The notes under the pieces are model-generated. The model did not search any database. It saw only the letters and a list, made by a program, of their open reading frames with translations, and was not told the origin of the DNA. Positions 37,592 through 48,184 of a stretch of DNA of 64,000 nucleotides are shown here, in pieces. Positions within the stretch are counted from its first letter, which is position 1; each line of letters starts with the position of its first letter. Source of the DNA: Sporosarcina sp. D27 (GTDB lineage Bacteria > Bacillota > Bacilli > Bacillales_A > Planococcaceae); contig NZ_AZUC01000014.1 in the NCBI RefSeq assembly GCF_000586555.1, positions 273,361 to 337,360 of the forward strand, in the 5' to 3' direction. The translations under genes and the position numbers were made by a program.

Positions 37592-39868
37592 ATGAAGAAA
37601 AGAGGACGGCTGGTCGCCTTTTTATTGTTGCTCGTCATTTTTGCAGCAACGATCGGTAGTACAGCGAACCCGATTTTAAAAAATGTAAAACTAGGTCTGG
37701 ACTTACAAGGTGGGTTTGAAGTCTTGTATGAAGTTCAACAACTGAAAACAGGAGATAACAAGCAAAAGATTACAGAAGACGTCGTCGCTGATACTGCGAA
37801 AGCCCTTCGTAACCGGGTTGACGTACTTGGTGTCAGTGAACCGAGTATTCAGATTGAATCCAACAATCGAATCCGCGTCCAGCTTGCTGGCGTTGACGAC
37901 CAAAAGAAGGCTCGTGAATTACTATCGACACAAGCAAATTTAACATTCCGTGATGCGGATGATAAATTATTGCTTGACGGGGATGATTTAAAGGCAGGTA
38001 AAGCGAAAGATAACTTTGGTGAAGGCGGTAATCCAGTCGTTACACTAGAGATGAAAGATCCTTCGAAGTTTGCTCAAGTTACGTCAGAAGTCGCTGCTAA
38101 AGCGCCTGAAAACGTCATGGTCATCTGGTTAGACTTCGAAGAAGGAAAAGATTCTTACAAAGAAGAAATGAAAAAACCAGATCCACGATTCATCTCTGCA
38201 CCATCTGTACGTCAGACTATTAATTCATCAAACGTTGAAATTTCCGGTAGTTTCACAGTTGAAGAGACAAAAGATCTTGCAGGTATTTTGAATGCAGGCG
38301 CACTTCCTGTACATCTTGAAGAAGTGTATTCGACCTCGGTCGGTGCGCAATTCGGGGAGCAGGCCCTGGACCAAACGGTGACAGCCGGTATTATCGGTGT
38401 TTCACTGATTTTCATCTTTATGCTCGTGTACTACCGTATTCCGGGACTTGTAGCAGTAATTTCACTTTCCGTATACATTTTCTTGATCATGGTTGTCTTC
38501 ACACTCATTAATGGTGTATTAACATTGCCAGGTATAGCTGCCTTGCTGCTCGGGGTAGGTATGGCTGTCGATGCGAACATATTGACCTATGAGCGTATTA
38601 AAGAGGAGCTTCGGGTCGGGCGTTCCATTAAAGCGGCGTTTGCAACAGGAGCAAAAGAAGCATTTACTGCAATCTTGGATGCCAACATTACAACACTTCT
38701 AGCAGCTGTAGTTTTATTCATCTTCGGGACAAGCTCAGTTAAAGGATTTGCAACGATGCTCATTATCAGTATTGCTGTCAGCTTCTTAACAGCTGTATGG
38801 GGATCTCGTCTATTGCTTGGGTTACTCGTGAACAGTGGAATCTTCGATGGAAAAACTAGCTGGTTCGGAATTTCACCGAAACGAGTCCACTCTCCTGAAG
38901 AAAAGATGGATACTTTAGATCTGTCAACGAAGTTCGATAGATTCGACTTTGTGCACTCACGCAAGCGGTTCTATACACTTTCAATCGTCTTGCTTATCGT
39001 AGGTGCCATCATCCTCGGGGTGTTTAAGTTGAACTTGGGCATTGACTTCTCGAGTGGTACACGTGCTGAGATTCTAACGGAAAGTGCTGTTACTCAAGAT
39101 GAAATCAGTACGTATCTGAAAGATATCGGTTATCCGACTGACGACATCGTCATTTCGGGAGAGAAAAAGAACATTGGTGTCGCACGATTCAAAGACGAGT
39201 TCAGTCAAGAAGAAGTGAACGACATTAAAACAAAAGTTGCTGCGAAATATGGTTCTGAGCCAAATATTTCTACAGTATCCGATAAAGTCGGAAAAGAGTT
39301 AGCAAAAAATGCAATCAAAGCATTGCTACTCGCAGCACTTGGAATCATTATCTACGTTGCATTCCGTTTTGAATGGCGGATGGGTGTATCGGCTATTATT
39401 GGGCTGTTGCATGATGTATTCTTCATGATAGCGATCTTCAGTATTCTACGAATGGAAGTGGACATTACCTTCATCGCAGCGGTACTTACGATTGTCGGAT
39501 ATTCCATCAACGATACAATCGTCACGTTCGACCGGATTCGTGAAAACCTTCATAAAATCGGTCATCTAGACAACGAGAATGAGTTGGCGAACATTATCAA
39601 CAAGTCACTTCGCCAAACACTCGGTCGATCTGTGAATACCGTATTGACTGTACTTATTGTCGTTGTAGCACTCGTTGCATTCGGTGCAGATGCAATCCGA
39701 CCATTCTCAATCGCTTTGCTGATTGGTCTCATTGCTGGTACGTATTCATCAATCTACATTTCCGCTCAAATCTGGTTTGACCTGAAAAAGCGTGAAATCA
39801 AGAAAAACGGTAAAATCAACACTGTCAAAGAAAAGAAACAATGGGGATCCGACGAACCTATCGTATAA
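37592..39868 (+). CDS. secDF: Fused protein translocase subunit SecDF
   Basis: RND-type, proton-driven accessory of the Sec translocon, 758 residues with about 12 membrane helices. SecD half: LGLDLQGGFEVLYEV (D1 motif), large extracellular P1 domain, and GVGMAVDANILTYERIKEEL. SecF half: NLGIDFSSGTRAEI and GYSINDTIVTFDRIREN. Fusion into one polypeptide is normal in Bacillus relatives. GAGGGGG precedes the ATG; a terminator follows. Confidence 0.97.
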   Translation: MKKRGRLVAFLLLLVIFAATIGSTANPILKNVKLGLDLQGGFEVLYEVQQLKTGDNKQKITEDVVADTAKALRNRVDVLGVSEPSIQIESNNRIRVQLAGVDDQKKARELLSTQANLTFRDADDKLLLDGDDLKAGKAKDNFGEGGNPVVTLEMKDPSKFAQVTSEVAAKAPENVMVIWLDFEEGKDSYKEEMKKPDPRFISAPSVRQTINSSNVEISGSFTVEETKDLAGILNAGALPVHLEEVYSTSVGAQFGEQALDQTVTAGIIGVSLIFIFMLVYYRIPGLVAVISLSVYIFLIMVVFTLINGVLTLPGIAALLLGVGMAVDANILTYERIKEELRVGRSIKAAFATGAKEAFTAILDANITTLLAAVVLFIFGTSSVKGFATMLIISIAVSFLTAVWGSRLLLGLLVNSGIFDGKTSWFGISPKRVHSPEEKMDTLDLSTKFDRFDFVHSRKRFYTLSIVLLIVGAIILGVFKLNLGIDFSSGTRAEILTESAVTQDEISTYLKDIGYPTDDIVISGEKKNIGVARFKDEFSQEEVNDIKTKVAAKYGSEPNISTVSDKVGKELAKNAIKALLLAALGIIIYVAFRFEWRMGVSAIIGLLHDVFFMIAIFSILRMEVDITFIAAVLTIVGYSINDTIVTFDRIRENLHKIGHLDNENELANIINKSLRQTLGRSVNTVLTVLIVVVALVAFGADAIRPFSIALLIGLIAGTYSSIYISAQIWFDLKKREIKKNGKINTVKEKKQWGSDEPIV

Positions 39869-39888
39869 TGTGTTTCAACGATTCCTTT

Positions 39889-39920
39889 AACAGGTATACT
39901 TAGGTATACCTGTTTTTTTT
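39889..39920 (+). terminator. Terminator after secDF
   Basis: CAGGTATAC/GTATACCTG, TTAG loop, T8 tail. Confidence 0.93.
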
Positions 39921-39998
39921 ATGCCTTTTTAATGCATTGAGACGAGCTCGTAAATTCGTTACTTTCGTTCATGGTTCTATTTAAAGGAGGAAAAGCTT

Positions 39999-40325
39999 AT
40001 GAAATCCCAATGGATGCTATTATTCGGACTATTATTTGCAATCATCATTGCAGTATTCGCTGTATTCAACGTCGACAAAGTCCCAGTCGACTATGTGTTC
40101 GGAGAAGCCCATTGGCCACTTGTCTTAGTCATACTTGGCTCTGCGCTGCTAGGTGCACTCGCGAGTGGACTTTTTACAGTTTTCCGTTCAGTTAAAACAC
40201 GACATGAAGTCAAAGTACTGAAAAGACAAATCACAGAAAAAGAAGGCACAATTGCCAACCAACAAAACGAAATCGCGATGCTTCAAAAAACACCAGAACT
40301 CGCAAACGATGTCATAAGCGATTAG
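39999..40325 (+). CDS. LapA-domain small membrane protein, YrvD-like
   Basis: A 108-residue protein with two membrane helices (about 5-22 and 44-64) separated by the LapA-type segment VFNVDKVPVDYVFGEAHWP, then a basic coiled-coil tail (VKVLKRQITEKEGTIANQQ). Function in Gram-positives unknown. AAAGGAGG precedes the ATG. It lies directly upstream of recJ as yrvD does in B. subtilis, but terminators isolate it on both sides. Confidence 0.82.
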   Translation: MKSQWMLLFGLLFAIIIAVFAVFNVDKVPVDYVFGEAHWPLVLVILGSALLGALASGLFTVFRSVKTRHEVKVLKRQITEKEGTIANQQNEIAMLQKTPELANDVISD

Positions 40326-40351
40326 TAAAAGCCAAAAATTAATACAACAAG

Positions 40352-40384
40352 CGTCTTTGCAAAGCTCGCAAAGACGTTTTTTTT
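40352..40384 (+). terminator. Terminator after the LapA-domain gene
   Basis: CGTCTTTGC/GCAAAGACG, 7-nt loop, T8 tail. Confidence 0.92.
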
Positions 40385-40447
40385 TCGGATACAATCCTTT
40401 CAGAAATCATCTACAGCCGGTATAATACCCTTGAGGAAGTGAATTCA

Positions 40448-42799
40448 TTGATTAAATCAAACAAAAATTGGAAGATACATAGACCTGACGAAGCTCTTGT
40501 TGAAAGGTTAATGACGGAATTGAAATTGCCGTCACTACATGCGAAAATTTTGGCATCTCGTGGGTTTCAAGATCCTGAATCAGTCAATAAGTTTTTAACG
40601 ACAGATGCAAGCGTTCTTCATGATCCTTTTCTCTTGTATGATATGGACAAAGCGGTAGCCCGTATTCAAACAGCTATAGAGAACGGCGAGCATATTGTTG
40701 TTTACGGTGACTACGATGCAGATGGTGTAACCAGTGTTTCGGTCCTAACAACGGCGTTAGAAAGAATTGGAGCGGATGTATCCTTTGTCATCCCGAATCG
40801 ATTTGAACACGGTTATGGTCCAAACAGCGAGCTGTTCCAAGAAATTGCTGATCTGGGCGCGTCCCTCATCATTACAGTGGATAATGGAGTGTCAGGTATT
40901 GAACAGACCGCATTTGCAAAATCGATCGGACTCGATATAATCATCACGGATCACCATGAAATCGGAGAATCCTTACCTCAGGCAGATGCTGTCATTCATC
41001 CAAGACACCCTGAAGGAAATTACCCATTTGGTGAACTTGCAGGCGTTGGCGTTGCGTTCAAACTAGCAACGGCGCTTCTCGGTGAGGCACCTCTTGATCT
41101 ACTGGAATTTGCTGCAATTGGAACGGTAGCAGACCTAGTTCCTCTATTGGATGAAAACCGGTATTTCGTAAAAGAAGGTGTCCGACGTCTTCGTATGTCG
41201 AGTCGCCCAGGGATACAAGCGTTGGCGAAAATCGGTGGAACAGAACAGCGACAATTTACGGAAGAGACGCTCGGCTTCATGGTCGGACCACGACTCAATG
41301 CACCAGGTCGTTTAGGAGATGCAGACCCTGCTGTCGAGCTATTGAAAGCAGAGGAAAGTGATGTAGCGACTGGAATCGCAAACGAACTGGACCGCCTTAA
41401 CAAAGAGCGGCAAGCCCTCGTCAATGGAATTACAGAAGAAGCGCTCGCAATGATTGAAGAACATTATGGATCAGCTATTCCACATGTATTTGTTCTAGCT
41501 AAGGAAGGGTGGAATCCGGGGGTTATTGGAATCGTCGCTTCCCGAATAACCGAGAAATTCCATCGGCCTTCAATTATCCTGTCAATTGACTCAGTTGCTG
41601 AAACTGTAAAAGGATCTGCACGCAGTATAGAAGGCTTTGACCTTTACCAGGAACTCTCAAAAAACAAAGAATTACTTCCACACTTCGGTGGCCATGCAAT
41701 GGCTGCAGGTATGACGCTTGCCCTAACGGATGTAGACGTCCTACGAGACCGGCTGAATGAACAAGCAGGACAGGTGTTAACAGATGACCAGCTCATCGCG
41801 ACTGTTCAAATTGACGTCCCGCTGACAATCGATGAAATTGAAGTGGAAGTATTAGAATCATTGGAACAGTTACGTCCTTTTGGAATGGCCTTCCCTAAAC
41901 CGATGTATATGATCGAACAAATTACAGTCGGTTCCATCAGGAAAATCGGGTCTGCAAAAAACCATTTGAAACTTGAACTAGAAGATGGTGCGAGTAAATT
42001 GGATGCGATCAGCTTTGGTTCTGGAGAACTTGCAGATGAAATGACACAGGGTATGTCTCTGATGGTGACAGGGGATTTGCAGGTGAATGAATGGAATAAT
42101 TTTAAAAAGCCTCAAATCTTACTCCAAGATATCCGTTCTGATGAGCGTCAAGTGTTCGATTTGAGAGGAATCCGTGATCCGCTTCGCTGGATTCATACAA
42201 TTCCTAAGGAAAATACTCTCTATATTGCGTTCCAACCTCAAACGAAAACTCACTTCCTGCCGATTCTTCAAGGAAGAGAAATCAAGTTGTATGACGAGCG
42301 ACAGGTAGATGGAACGATAGAACACGTTGTGTTACTAGATATGCCTGAACAACAAGAACAGCTCGAGTTGTTATTAAGTGAGTACGATCCAGGCCGGATA
42401 TATGCTCATTTCTATGCACCGGATTCGCGGTATTTTGATGGCATTCCGGATCGAACAGAGTTTGGATGGTACTTCAGCTTTTTGAAAAAGCGGGGTACAT
42501 TCGATTTATCCGCACAAGCCGATCAGCTAGCTAAACACAAAGGTTGGAAATTAGATACAATTTATTTCATGTCGAGAGTGTTTTTTGATTTAGGATTTGT
42601 TAAGATAGAGAATGGTGTTGTTTATATCGAACCAACAGCAGGCAAGAAGGATCTTGCCGATGCACCTGCTTACCAAGAACGGAAAAGACAGATTGAAATG
42701 GAAGAACGGATGCTGTATGCCCCTTACCATGAGCTTAAGCAATGGTTTCAAAAGGTGCATCAGGAGATAGCCGTCAAGGAGGAAACAGTATGGACTTGA
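40448..42799 (+). CDS. recJ: Single-strand-specific 5'-3' exonuclease RecJ
   Basis: DNA repair and recombination nuclease, 783 residues. DHH-family motifs: [32 protein letters not shown]. The DHHA1 part contains [14 protein letters not shown] long C-terminal extension of the Bacillus RecJ type follows. The TTG start 40448 is set by GAGGAAG about 8 nt upstream and gives the family N-terminus ([10 protein letters not shown]). A TATAAT at 40421 may serve as -10. The 3' end overlaps apt by 10 nt. Confidence 0.95.
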   Translation: MIKSNKNWKIHRPDEALVERLMTELKLPSLHAKILASRGFQDPESVNKFLTTDASVLHDPFLLYDMDKAVARIQTAIENGEHIVVYGDYDADGVTSVSVLTTALERIGADVSFVIPNRFEHGYGPNSELFQEIADLGASLIITVDNGVSGIEQTAFAKSIGLDIIITDHHEIGESLPQADAVIHPRHPEGNYPFGELAGVGVAFKLATALLGEAPLDLLEFAAIGTVADLVPLLDENRYFVKEGVRRLRMSSRPGIQALAKIGGTEQRQFTEETLGFMVGPRLNAPGRLGDADPAVELLKAEESDVATGIANELDRLNKERQALVNGITEEALAMIEEHYGSAIPHVFVLAKEGWNPGVIGIVASRITEKFHRPSIILSIDSVAETVKGSARSIEGFDLYQELSKNKELLPHFGGHAMAAGMTLALTDVDVLRDRLNEQAGQVLTDDQLIATVQIDVPLTIDEIEVEVLESLEQLRPFGMAFPKPMYMIEQITVGSIRKIGSAKNHLKLELEDGASKLDAISFGSGELADEMTQGMSLMVTGDLQVNEWNNFKKPQILLQDIRSDERQVFDLRGIRDPLRWIHTIPKENTLYIAFQPQTKTHFLPILQGREIKLYDERQVDGTIEHVVLLDMPEQQEQLELLLSEYDPGRIYAHFYAPDSRYFDGIPDRTEFGWYFSFLKKRGTFDLSAQADQLAKHKGWKLDTIYFMSRVFFDLGFVKIENGVVYIEPTAGKKDLADAPAYQERKRQIEMEERMLYAPYHELKQWFQKVHQEIAVKEETVWT

Positions 42800-43302
42800 A
42801 ACAATTCGTAACAGTAGTTCCCGATTATCCGAAAAAAGGGATTAGCTTTAAAGATATTACAACAATCATGGATAATGGAGAAGCTTACAAGTATGCGACT
42901 GACCAAATCGTGGAGTATGCAAAAGAAATGGGTGCTGAACTTATTGTGGGGCCTGAAGCTCGTGGATTCATCATCGGATGTCCAGTTGCTTATGCACTTG
43001 AAATCGGTTTTGCACCGGTTCGCAAACCAGGTAAATTACCTCGCGAAACGATTGCAGTCAATTACGATTTAGAATACGGTGTTGACCAACTAACCATCCA
43101 TAAAGATGCCATCAAACCAGGACAACGCGTTCTCGTAGTGGACGACCTTCTTGCTACAGGCGGAACAGTTGGCGCTACAGTTGAACTTGTTGAAAAGCTA
43201 GGTGGGGTCGTTGCAGGCTGTGCATTCCTTATTGAACTCACTTACTTGGATGGACGGAGAAAACTGGAAAACCACAATATTCTTTCCCTAATGAAATACT
43301 AA
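42790..43302 (+). CDS. apt: Adenine phosphoribosyltransferase
   Basis: Salvages adenine with PRPP to AMP. It has 170 residues; PRPP-binding loop [14 protein letters not shown], with family segments [14 protein letters not shown] and [13 protein letters not shown] 42790 has GGAGG upstream and overlaps the recJ end. Terminator follows. Confidence 0.97.
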   Translation: MDLKQFVTVVPDYPKKGISFKDITTIMDNGEAYKYATDQIVEYAKEMGAELIVGPEARGFIIGCPVAYALEIGFAPVRKPGKLPRETIAVNYDLEYGVDQLTIHKDAIKPGQRVLVVDDLLATGGTVGATVELVEKLGGVVAGCAFLIELTYLDGRRKLENHNILSLMKY

Positions 43303-43309
43303 TTTTTCT

Positions 43310-43339
43310 CTCCTCCGCAATTTTCGCGGGGGAGTTTTT
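43310..43339 (+). terminator. Terminator after apt
   Basis: CTCCTCCGC/GCGGGGGAG (one G-U pair), 7-nt loop, T5. Confidence 0.88.
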
Positions 43340-43451
43340 GTTTTATCAGAAATAATATATGACTAACTAAAAAAATTCTTAAATTTGAAAAATTATTTGA
43401 CAGGTTCAGACATGCTTTCGACACAGTGACGAAACTCCTTGAATTCATTTC

Positions 43452-43481
43452 TTTACAAATCTTCTATTTTCGCCATACAAT
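43452..43481 (+). promoter_or_regulatory. Candidate promoter of rel
   Basis: TTTACA (43452-43457) and TACAAT (43476-43481) with an 18-bp spacer, about 45 bp before the start. A TTGACA at 43397 has no partner at the right distance. Confidence 0.5.
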
Positions 43482-43527
43482 AGAGGTATGTTTATTTTTT
43501 CGGAAATTGCTTGAAAGAGGTGAGAGA

Positions 43528-45726
43528 ATGGCTAAAAATCAGGATTTAACGGCACAGGATATATTTGAACTTGTCGGTTCCTATATGAATAACGAACACG
43601 TCGCATTTGTCGAAAAAGCGTACGAAGCTGCAAAGAGAGCGCATGAAGGTCAGTTCAGAAGTTCTGGAGAGCCTTACATTCTCCATCCGGTGCAAGTAGC
43701 TGGGATTCTTGCAGAGCTTCAGATGGATCCTTCGACAGTGGCTGCAGGCTTTTTGCATGACGTTGTAGAAGATACTGAAATTGGCAGAGATGATATCGTC
43801 AAGGACTTCGGGGAAGAAGTTGCTATGCTTGTCGATGGTGTCACCAAACTCGAAAAGTTGAAGTTTAAAACGAATGAAGAAAAACAAGCTGAAAATCACC
43901 GTAAGATGTTTATCGCAATGGCTCAAGATATTCGGGTCATTCTTATTAAACTGGCGGATCGTTTGCATAATATGAGGACGTTAAAGTATGTGAAAGAAGA
44001 AAAACAACGTCGGATCTCTGCAGAAACTCTTGAAATATTTGCACCGCTAGCGCATCGACTCGGAATATCTGCGATTAAATGGGAGCTTGAAGACATCGCC
44101 CTTCGCTATTTAAACCCCCAGCAATATTACCGCATCGTCAACCTCATGAAGCAAAAGCGTGTAGAACGAGAAAACTACTTGGCTAACGTCATGGAACAGA
44201 TTCATAATGAAATTGGCACGATGGACATTCATGCTGAATTGTCCGGTCGACCTAAGCATTTGTACTCCATTTATAGAAAAATGGTCTTACAGAAAAAAGA
44301 ATTCAACGAAATTTACGATTTGCTTGCGGTCCGCATTGTTGTCAAAAGCATTAAAGATTGTTATGCAGTCCTTGGCATTATCCATACTCTTTGGAAGCCT
44401 ATGCCTGGGCGCTTCAAAGACTATATTGCGATGCCAAAGCAAAATTTGTATCAATCGTTGCATACAACTGTTGTTGGTCCTGCGGGTGACCCTCTTGAAG
44501 TGCAGATCCGTACGGAAGAGATGCACAAAATTGCTGAATTCGGGGTTGCTGCACACTGGGCGTATAAAGAGGGAATCACTGCAGATCATCCAGATACGAT
44601 TGACTCCAAGTTAACTTGGTTCAGAGAAATATTGGAAATGCAAAATGAGTCTTCGAATGCAGAAGAGTTCATGGAGTCACTGAAATTCGACCTATTCTCG
44701 GATATGGTCTACGTATTCACACCTGAAGGGGACGTAATCGAACTTCCGAAAGGTTCCGTTCCAATCGATTTTGCATATCGTGTTCACTCCGAAGTTGGGA
44801 ATCGTACAATCGGTGCGAAAGTGAATGGTAAAATGGTTCCGCTTGAAACCGAATTATTTACAGGTGATATCGTGGAAGTGTTAACGTCTAAACAGTCGTT
44901 TGGACCAAGCCGTGATTGGTTGAAGATCGCCAATACGTCTCAAGCACGGAACAAGATCCGCCAGTATTTTAAAAAGCAATTGCGTGAAGAAAACATATAT
45001 CGTGGAAAAGAATTGCTTGAAAAAGAAGTGAAGCATCAGGAATTTGTTCAACGAGAAGTAGTCACACCAGAGAGCTTACGGCGCGTTATTGATAAATTTA
45101 GTTTTACATCTGAAGAAGATATGTATGCAGCAATCGGTTCAGGTGGAATTACCGCACAGCAAGTCGTCAATCGGATGACGGACAAGATCCGGAAAGAGCG
45201 GGAACAGAAAGATGCAATTGATAAAATTGTGTCTGAGATTAAGACTCAGCCGCCACCACCAATGACAGAATCAGGTGTTGTCGTCAAAGGGTTGGAAAAC
45301 CTGCTCATTCGCTTATCTAAATGTTGTAATCCGGTCCCTGGTGATGAGATTGTAGGGTTCATCACAAAAGGACGGGGCGTATCGGTCCACCGTGTAGACT
45401 GTCCGAATATCCATGCAGACGGGGAGCAAGAGGATCGATTAATAGACGTAAGTTGGGCAGTTTCAGGTACTGAAAGCGTCAAGAAAGAATTCCAGGTCGA
45501 TATTGAAATTACAGGCTATGATCGACAAGGTCTCTTAAACGAAGTAATGATGGCGGTAGTGGATACCAAAACTCCAATTGTGGCGGTTTCTGGCAAAGCT
45601 GATCGCGTGAAAATCGCCCACATCAGTATGTCTATCAAAATTACAGACCTACAGCACTTGCAACGGATTGTCGATAAAATCAAACAAGTTCGAGACATCT
45701 ACTCCGTTCAACGTATTATTAATTAA
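43528..45726 (+). CDS. relA: Bifunctional (p)ppGpp synthetase/hydrolase Rel
   Basis: Stringent-response enzyme, 732 residues. The N-terminal HD hydrolase domain is intact ([26 protein letters not shown]). The synthetase domain shows [11 protein letters not shown] and [14 protein letters not shown] ([17 protein letters not shown]), a zinc-finger-like [10 protein letters not shown] and a C-terminal ACT domain follow. With both active sites it should make and degrade (p)ppGpp. ATG 43528 has AAGAGGTGAG upstream. It is followed by dtd. Confidence 0.97.
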   Translation: MAKNQDLTAQDIFELVGSYMNNEHVAFVEKAYEAAKRAHEGQFRSSGEPYILHPVQVAGILAELQMDPSTVAAGFLHDVVEDTEIGRDDIVKDFGEEVAMLVDGVTKLEKLKFKTNEEKQAENHRKMFIAMAQDIRVILIKLADRLHNMRTLKYVKEEKQRRISAETLEIFAPLAHRLGISAIKWELEDIALRYLNPQQYYRIVNLMKQKRVERENYLANVMEQIHNEIGTMDIHAELSGRPKHLYSIYRKMVLQKKEFNEIYDLLAVRIVVKSIKDCYAVLGIIHTLWKPMPGRFKDYIAMPKQNLYQSLHTTVVGPAGDPLEVQIRTEEMHKIAEFGVAAHWAYKEGITADHPDTIDSKLTWFREILEMQNESSNAEEFMESLKFDLFSDMVYVFTPEGDVIELPKGSVPIDFAYRVHSEVGNRTIGAKVNGKMVPLETELFTGDIVEVLTSKQSFGPSRDWLKIANTSQARNKIRQYFKKQLREENIYRGKELLEKEVKHQEFVQREVVTPESLRRVIDKFSFTSEEDMYAAIGSGGITAQQVVNRMTDKIRKEREQKDAIDKIVSEIKTQPPPPMTESGVVVKGLENLLIRLSKCCNPVPGDEIVGFITKGRGVSVHRVDCPNIHADGEQEDRLIDVSWAVSGTESVKKEFQVDIEITGYDRQGLLNEVMMAVVDTKTPIVAVSGKADRVKIAHISMSIKITDLQHLQRIVDKIKQVRDIYSVQRIIN

Positions 45727-45743
45727 CAAAGAGGTGTCTTAAC

Positions 45744-46184
45744 ATGAAAGTAGTTCTTCAACGTTCTAAGAATGCTTCAGTGACAGTAGATGGTACCGTG
45801 ACAGGCGCGATTGAGCATGGGTATGTATTACTCGTCGGCCTCACGCACACGGACACACAAGAAGATGCAGCGTATGTTGCAAAAAAAATCGCAAGTCTTC
45901 GGTTGTTTGAGGACGAAAACGGAAAGATGAATCGCTCTATAGAAGAAACGAATGGAGCCATTCTTTCGGTTTCTCAATTCACGCTTTATGGGGATACGCG
46001 TAAAGGAAGACGCCCGAGTTTTATTGAAGCAGCGAGACCGGAAACGGCAGAGCCCCTTTACGATTATTTCAACGAACAGCTTCGTGCCTACGGTTTGACT
46101 GTGGAAATGGGCATTTTCGGTGCAATGATGGATGTAGCTATCGTGAACGACGGTCCAGTGACTATAATTGTTGAATCCAAATAA
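45744..46184 (+). CDS. dtd: D-aminoacyl-tRNA deacylase Dtd
   Basis: Removes D-amino acids from mischarged tRNA. It has 146 residues; start [17 protein letters not shown], the catalytic segment [19 protein letters not shown] and the cross-subunit Gly-Pro motif (NDGPVTI). AAGAGGTG precedes the ATG; it lies 17 nt after rel. It ends at a bidirectional terminator shared with the amidase gene. Confidence 0.97.
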   Translation: MKVVLQRSKNASVTVDGTVTGAIEHGYVLLVGLTHTDTQEDAAYVAKKIASLRLFEDENGKMNRSIEETNGAILSVSQFTLYGDTRKGRRPSFIEAARPETAEPLYDYFNEQLRAYGLTVEMGIFGAMMDVAIVNDGPVTIIVESK

Positions 46185-46229
46185 AAACGTCCGCTGCAGC
46201 CAAGTGTTGGCTTGCAGTGGACGTTTTTT
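46183..46229. terminator. Bidirectional terminator between dtd and the amidase gene
   Basis: Long stem AAAACGTCC-GCTGCAGCCAA / TTGGCTTGCAGTGGACGTTTT with a short loop; T-runs on both strands. Confidence 0.9.
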
Positions 46230-47766
46230 ATTGTGCGTCAAAATATTGAAGAAGTCCTTTGTAAATTCCTTGCGAGGCTTGTTCACGGAAATAAGAACTC
46301 GTAAGTACACGCTCTTCAGATGAATTAGAAAGGAATCCTAATTCAATGAGGACGGCAGGCAATCTATTTTCACGGAGAACTAAGTAATTCGCAGGCTGTG
46401 TTCCACGATTGGTTAAATCTATGGAGCCGGAAAGGCCACCATTAATAGCTTGTGCAAAGGAATGTTGAGTAGACTGCGTATAATATGTGGTGAATCCTGT
46501 GATCGATCGGTCTGGATTCGCATCATAATGCAGACTGACAAAAGCATCTGCACCTTCCTGGTAAGCAATGGCTGTACGTTTTCGGAGTGATACGTACGTA
46601 TCCGAATTTCGTGTCATAACGACTGTAGCTCCTGCATCTTTTAACTTCCCAGCAAGTAGTTCAGCAGTTAGTAAGGTTAAATCTTTTTCGTCTGTTCCAT
46701 GTGTGCCAGTTGTGCCACGGTCATTGCCACCATGACCTGGATCTAAGGCAATAGTGATTCCTTTTAAGGTACCTGGCACTCGCTTTGGTTTTTTCGGACC
46801 TGCAGTTTTCGAAGCGGTGGAAGCCTCAGAAGAATTGACAACCCATTCAGCGACGTATGCGGTTCCACCAGTTGGCAGATTGACCTCATACCAGTCATCT
46901 TTCTTCTCAACCACTCTGAACACATCTCCAGCGTCAGCACGTAAAGCAACTTCTGACGATGTAGTAGGTTTTACACGGATATTTGTCCCGTTTGTAACAA
47001 TCGAGACGGTCTTTGTAGAGCTTTTTGAAGGATTTGAGCTCTTACTTGAAAGTTCACCATGGAATGAGTAGACCCAACCGGATTTTTTACCTGATAATGA
47101 AATCTTGACCCAATTGCCCTCTATTTTTTGAATGGGGTAGGTTTCATTCTTGCTCACATTTCCAATTCGTCTAGAGGTCTGATCCGGCTTCTTCCGGACA
47201 TTCAATTTGTCAACGGTCACAGTAAACGTATTTGCATCAGTAACTTTGGGTTTCTCCGACTTTGTTTCGGTCTGCTTTTGGTCTGAATCTACCTCAGTTA
47301 TGTATGTCGTGTGGACCCATCCTTCCATGCCGTCAACGATAATTGAAGCCCATTCGCCTTGATATTCAACCAGTTCTGCGAGATCACCGGAACGTAATTT
47401 TCCAATAGCTGCAGAAGTAATGGAAGGGGACGATCGGATATTCAATGAATCAACACGGGAGACGATGGTTTTTTCGTCTTCGGATCCGCTGGCGGTGGAT
47501 TTTGTAAGCCAAGAAGCAATCCAACCGGTTTCACCATCAACAGATACTTGTAACCAATCATCTGAACGATCGATGACTTGCACTTTTTGTCCTTTTTTTA
47601 GTTTTCCTGTTAAGGAATAAGTGAGTCCAGGTCCAGAACGTACATTTAGTGTAGGAGAATCGACAACTACCGTTTGTCCTGAAGAATCCGCAGTAGCGGG
47701 TTGTGCATTTAGCAGCGTAACCGATAACAATAGGACAGCGGCTACTAGTTTCGCAAGTTTTGCCAT
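46228..47766 (-). CDS. Secreted N-acetylmuramoyl-L-alanine amidase with four SH3b repeats (YrvJ-like)
   Basis: Peptidoglycan hydrolase, 512 residues. Signal peptide (MAKLAKLVAAVLLLSVTLLNA, then QPATA). Four SH3b wall-binding repeats at about 30-88, 100-158, 180-238 and 250-312, each with the NVR/NIRxxP signature (LNVRSGPG, LNIRSSPS, LNVRKKPD, NIRVKPT). C-terminal Amidase_3 domain: zinc ligands in DPGHGG and SLHYDAN, catalytic Glu in VLIELGFLSN. The start is set by GAAAGGAG 9 nt upstream. Same neighbour order as B. subtilis yrvJ. Confidence 0.93.
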   Translation of the reverse strand: MAKLAKLVAAVLLLSVTLLNAQPATADSSGQTVVVDSPTLNVRSGPGLTYSLTGKLKKGQKVQVIDRSDDWLQVSVDGETGWIASWLTKSTASGSEDEKTIVSRVDSLNIRSSPSITSAAIGKLRSGDLAELVEYQGEWASIIVDGMEGWVHTTYITEVDSDQKQTETKSEKPKVTDANTFTVTVDKLNVRKKPDQTSRRIGNVSKNETYPIQKIEGNWVKISLSGKKSGWVYSFHGELSSKSSNPSKSSTKTVSIVTNGTNIRVKPTTSSEVALRADAGDVFRVVEKKDDWYEVNLPTGGTAYVAEWVVNSSEASTASKTAGPKKPKRVPGTLKGITIALDPGHGGNDRGTTGTHGTDEKDLTLLTAELLAGKLKDAGATVVMTRNSDTYVSLRKRTAIAYQEGADAFVSLHYDANPDRSITGFTTYYTQSTQHSFAQAINGGLSGSIDLTNRGTQPANYLVLRENRLPAVLIELGFLSNSSEERVLTSSYFREQASQGIYKGLLQYFDAQ

Positions 47767-47833
47767 TCCATCACTCTCCTTTCTCATTATTGTAAAAGAG
47801 ATTGTCGAAAAAAACTAGAGGAAATGAAAAAGG

Positions 47834-47861
47834 TTGACACATTTGCAACAGATGGTACTAT
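47834..47861 (+). promoter_or_regulatory. Promoter of the hisS-aspS T-box transcript
   Basis: TTGACA (47834-47839), 16 bp, TACTAT (47856-47861) preceded by TGG (extended -10). Confidence 0.75.
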
Positions 47862-47867
47862 TATTGT

Positions 47868-48146
47868 TAACTACATGAAGTATTCATGTCGAAGACTTGG
47901 AAAGTAATCAAGAACGTGTCTGAACAGAGAAGGGTGGACGTGGCTGAAATCCCCCAACAGACTAACTTGACGAACAACACCAACGAGACTCTTTACTGAA
48001 ACGCCTGCGCGGCATACTAGGTAAAGACGGAGCCGGCCGTTATCCGGATACGAGTGGACGTCATAGACGTCAATTTGGGTGGAACCGCGGAAGCTAATTA
48101 CAAGCTCTCGTCCCTTGCATACGCAAGGGGTGGGAGCTTTTTTGTA
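47868..48146 (+). ncRNA. T-box riboswitch controlling hisS-aspS
   Basis: The leader holds the T-box core TGGGTGGAACCGCGG (48076-48090), a stem I with AGAGA and GGTGG..GGCTG elements (47927-47946), and a loop-E pair AGTA (47903-47906) / GAA (47972-47974). A competing terminator follows (stem from 48102, T-run at 48138-48143). In known T-boxes the specifier follows GAA plus one base; here that reads AAC (47976-47978, Asn), with CAC (His) overlapping at 47978-47980. Uncharged tRNA binding should allow read-through into hisS and aspS. Confidence 0.93.
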
Positions 48147-48184
48147 TTTCCGTTGAATTGAAACAGATGAGAGGGGTTTTACCA

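Noticed and set aside
43397..43402. Perfect TTGACA upstream of rel
   Set aside because: No acceptable -10 lies 15-19 bp downstream; the TTTACA/TACAAT pair nearer the gene is better.
43426..43527. 34-residue N-terminal extension of Rel
   Set aside because: It would cover the promoter and has no ribosome site. ATG 43528 follows AAGAGGTGAG and gives the family N-terminus.
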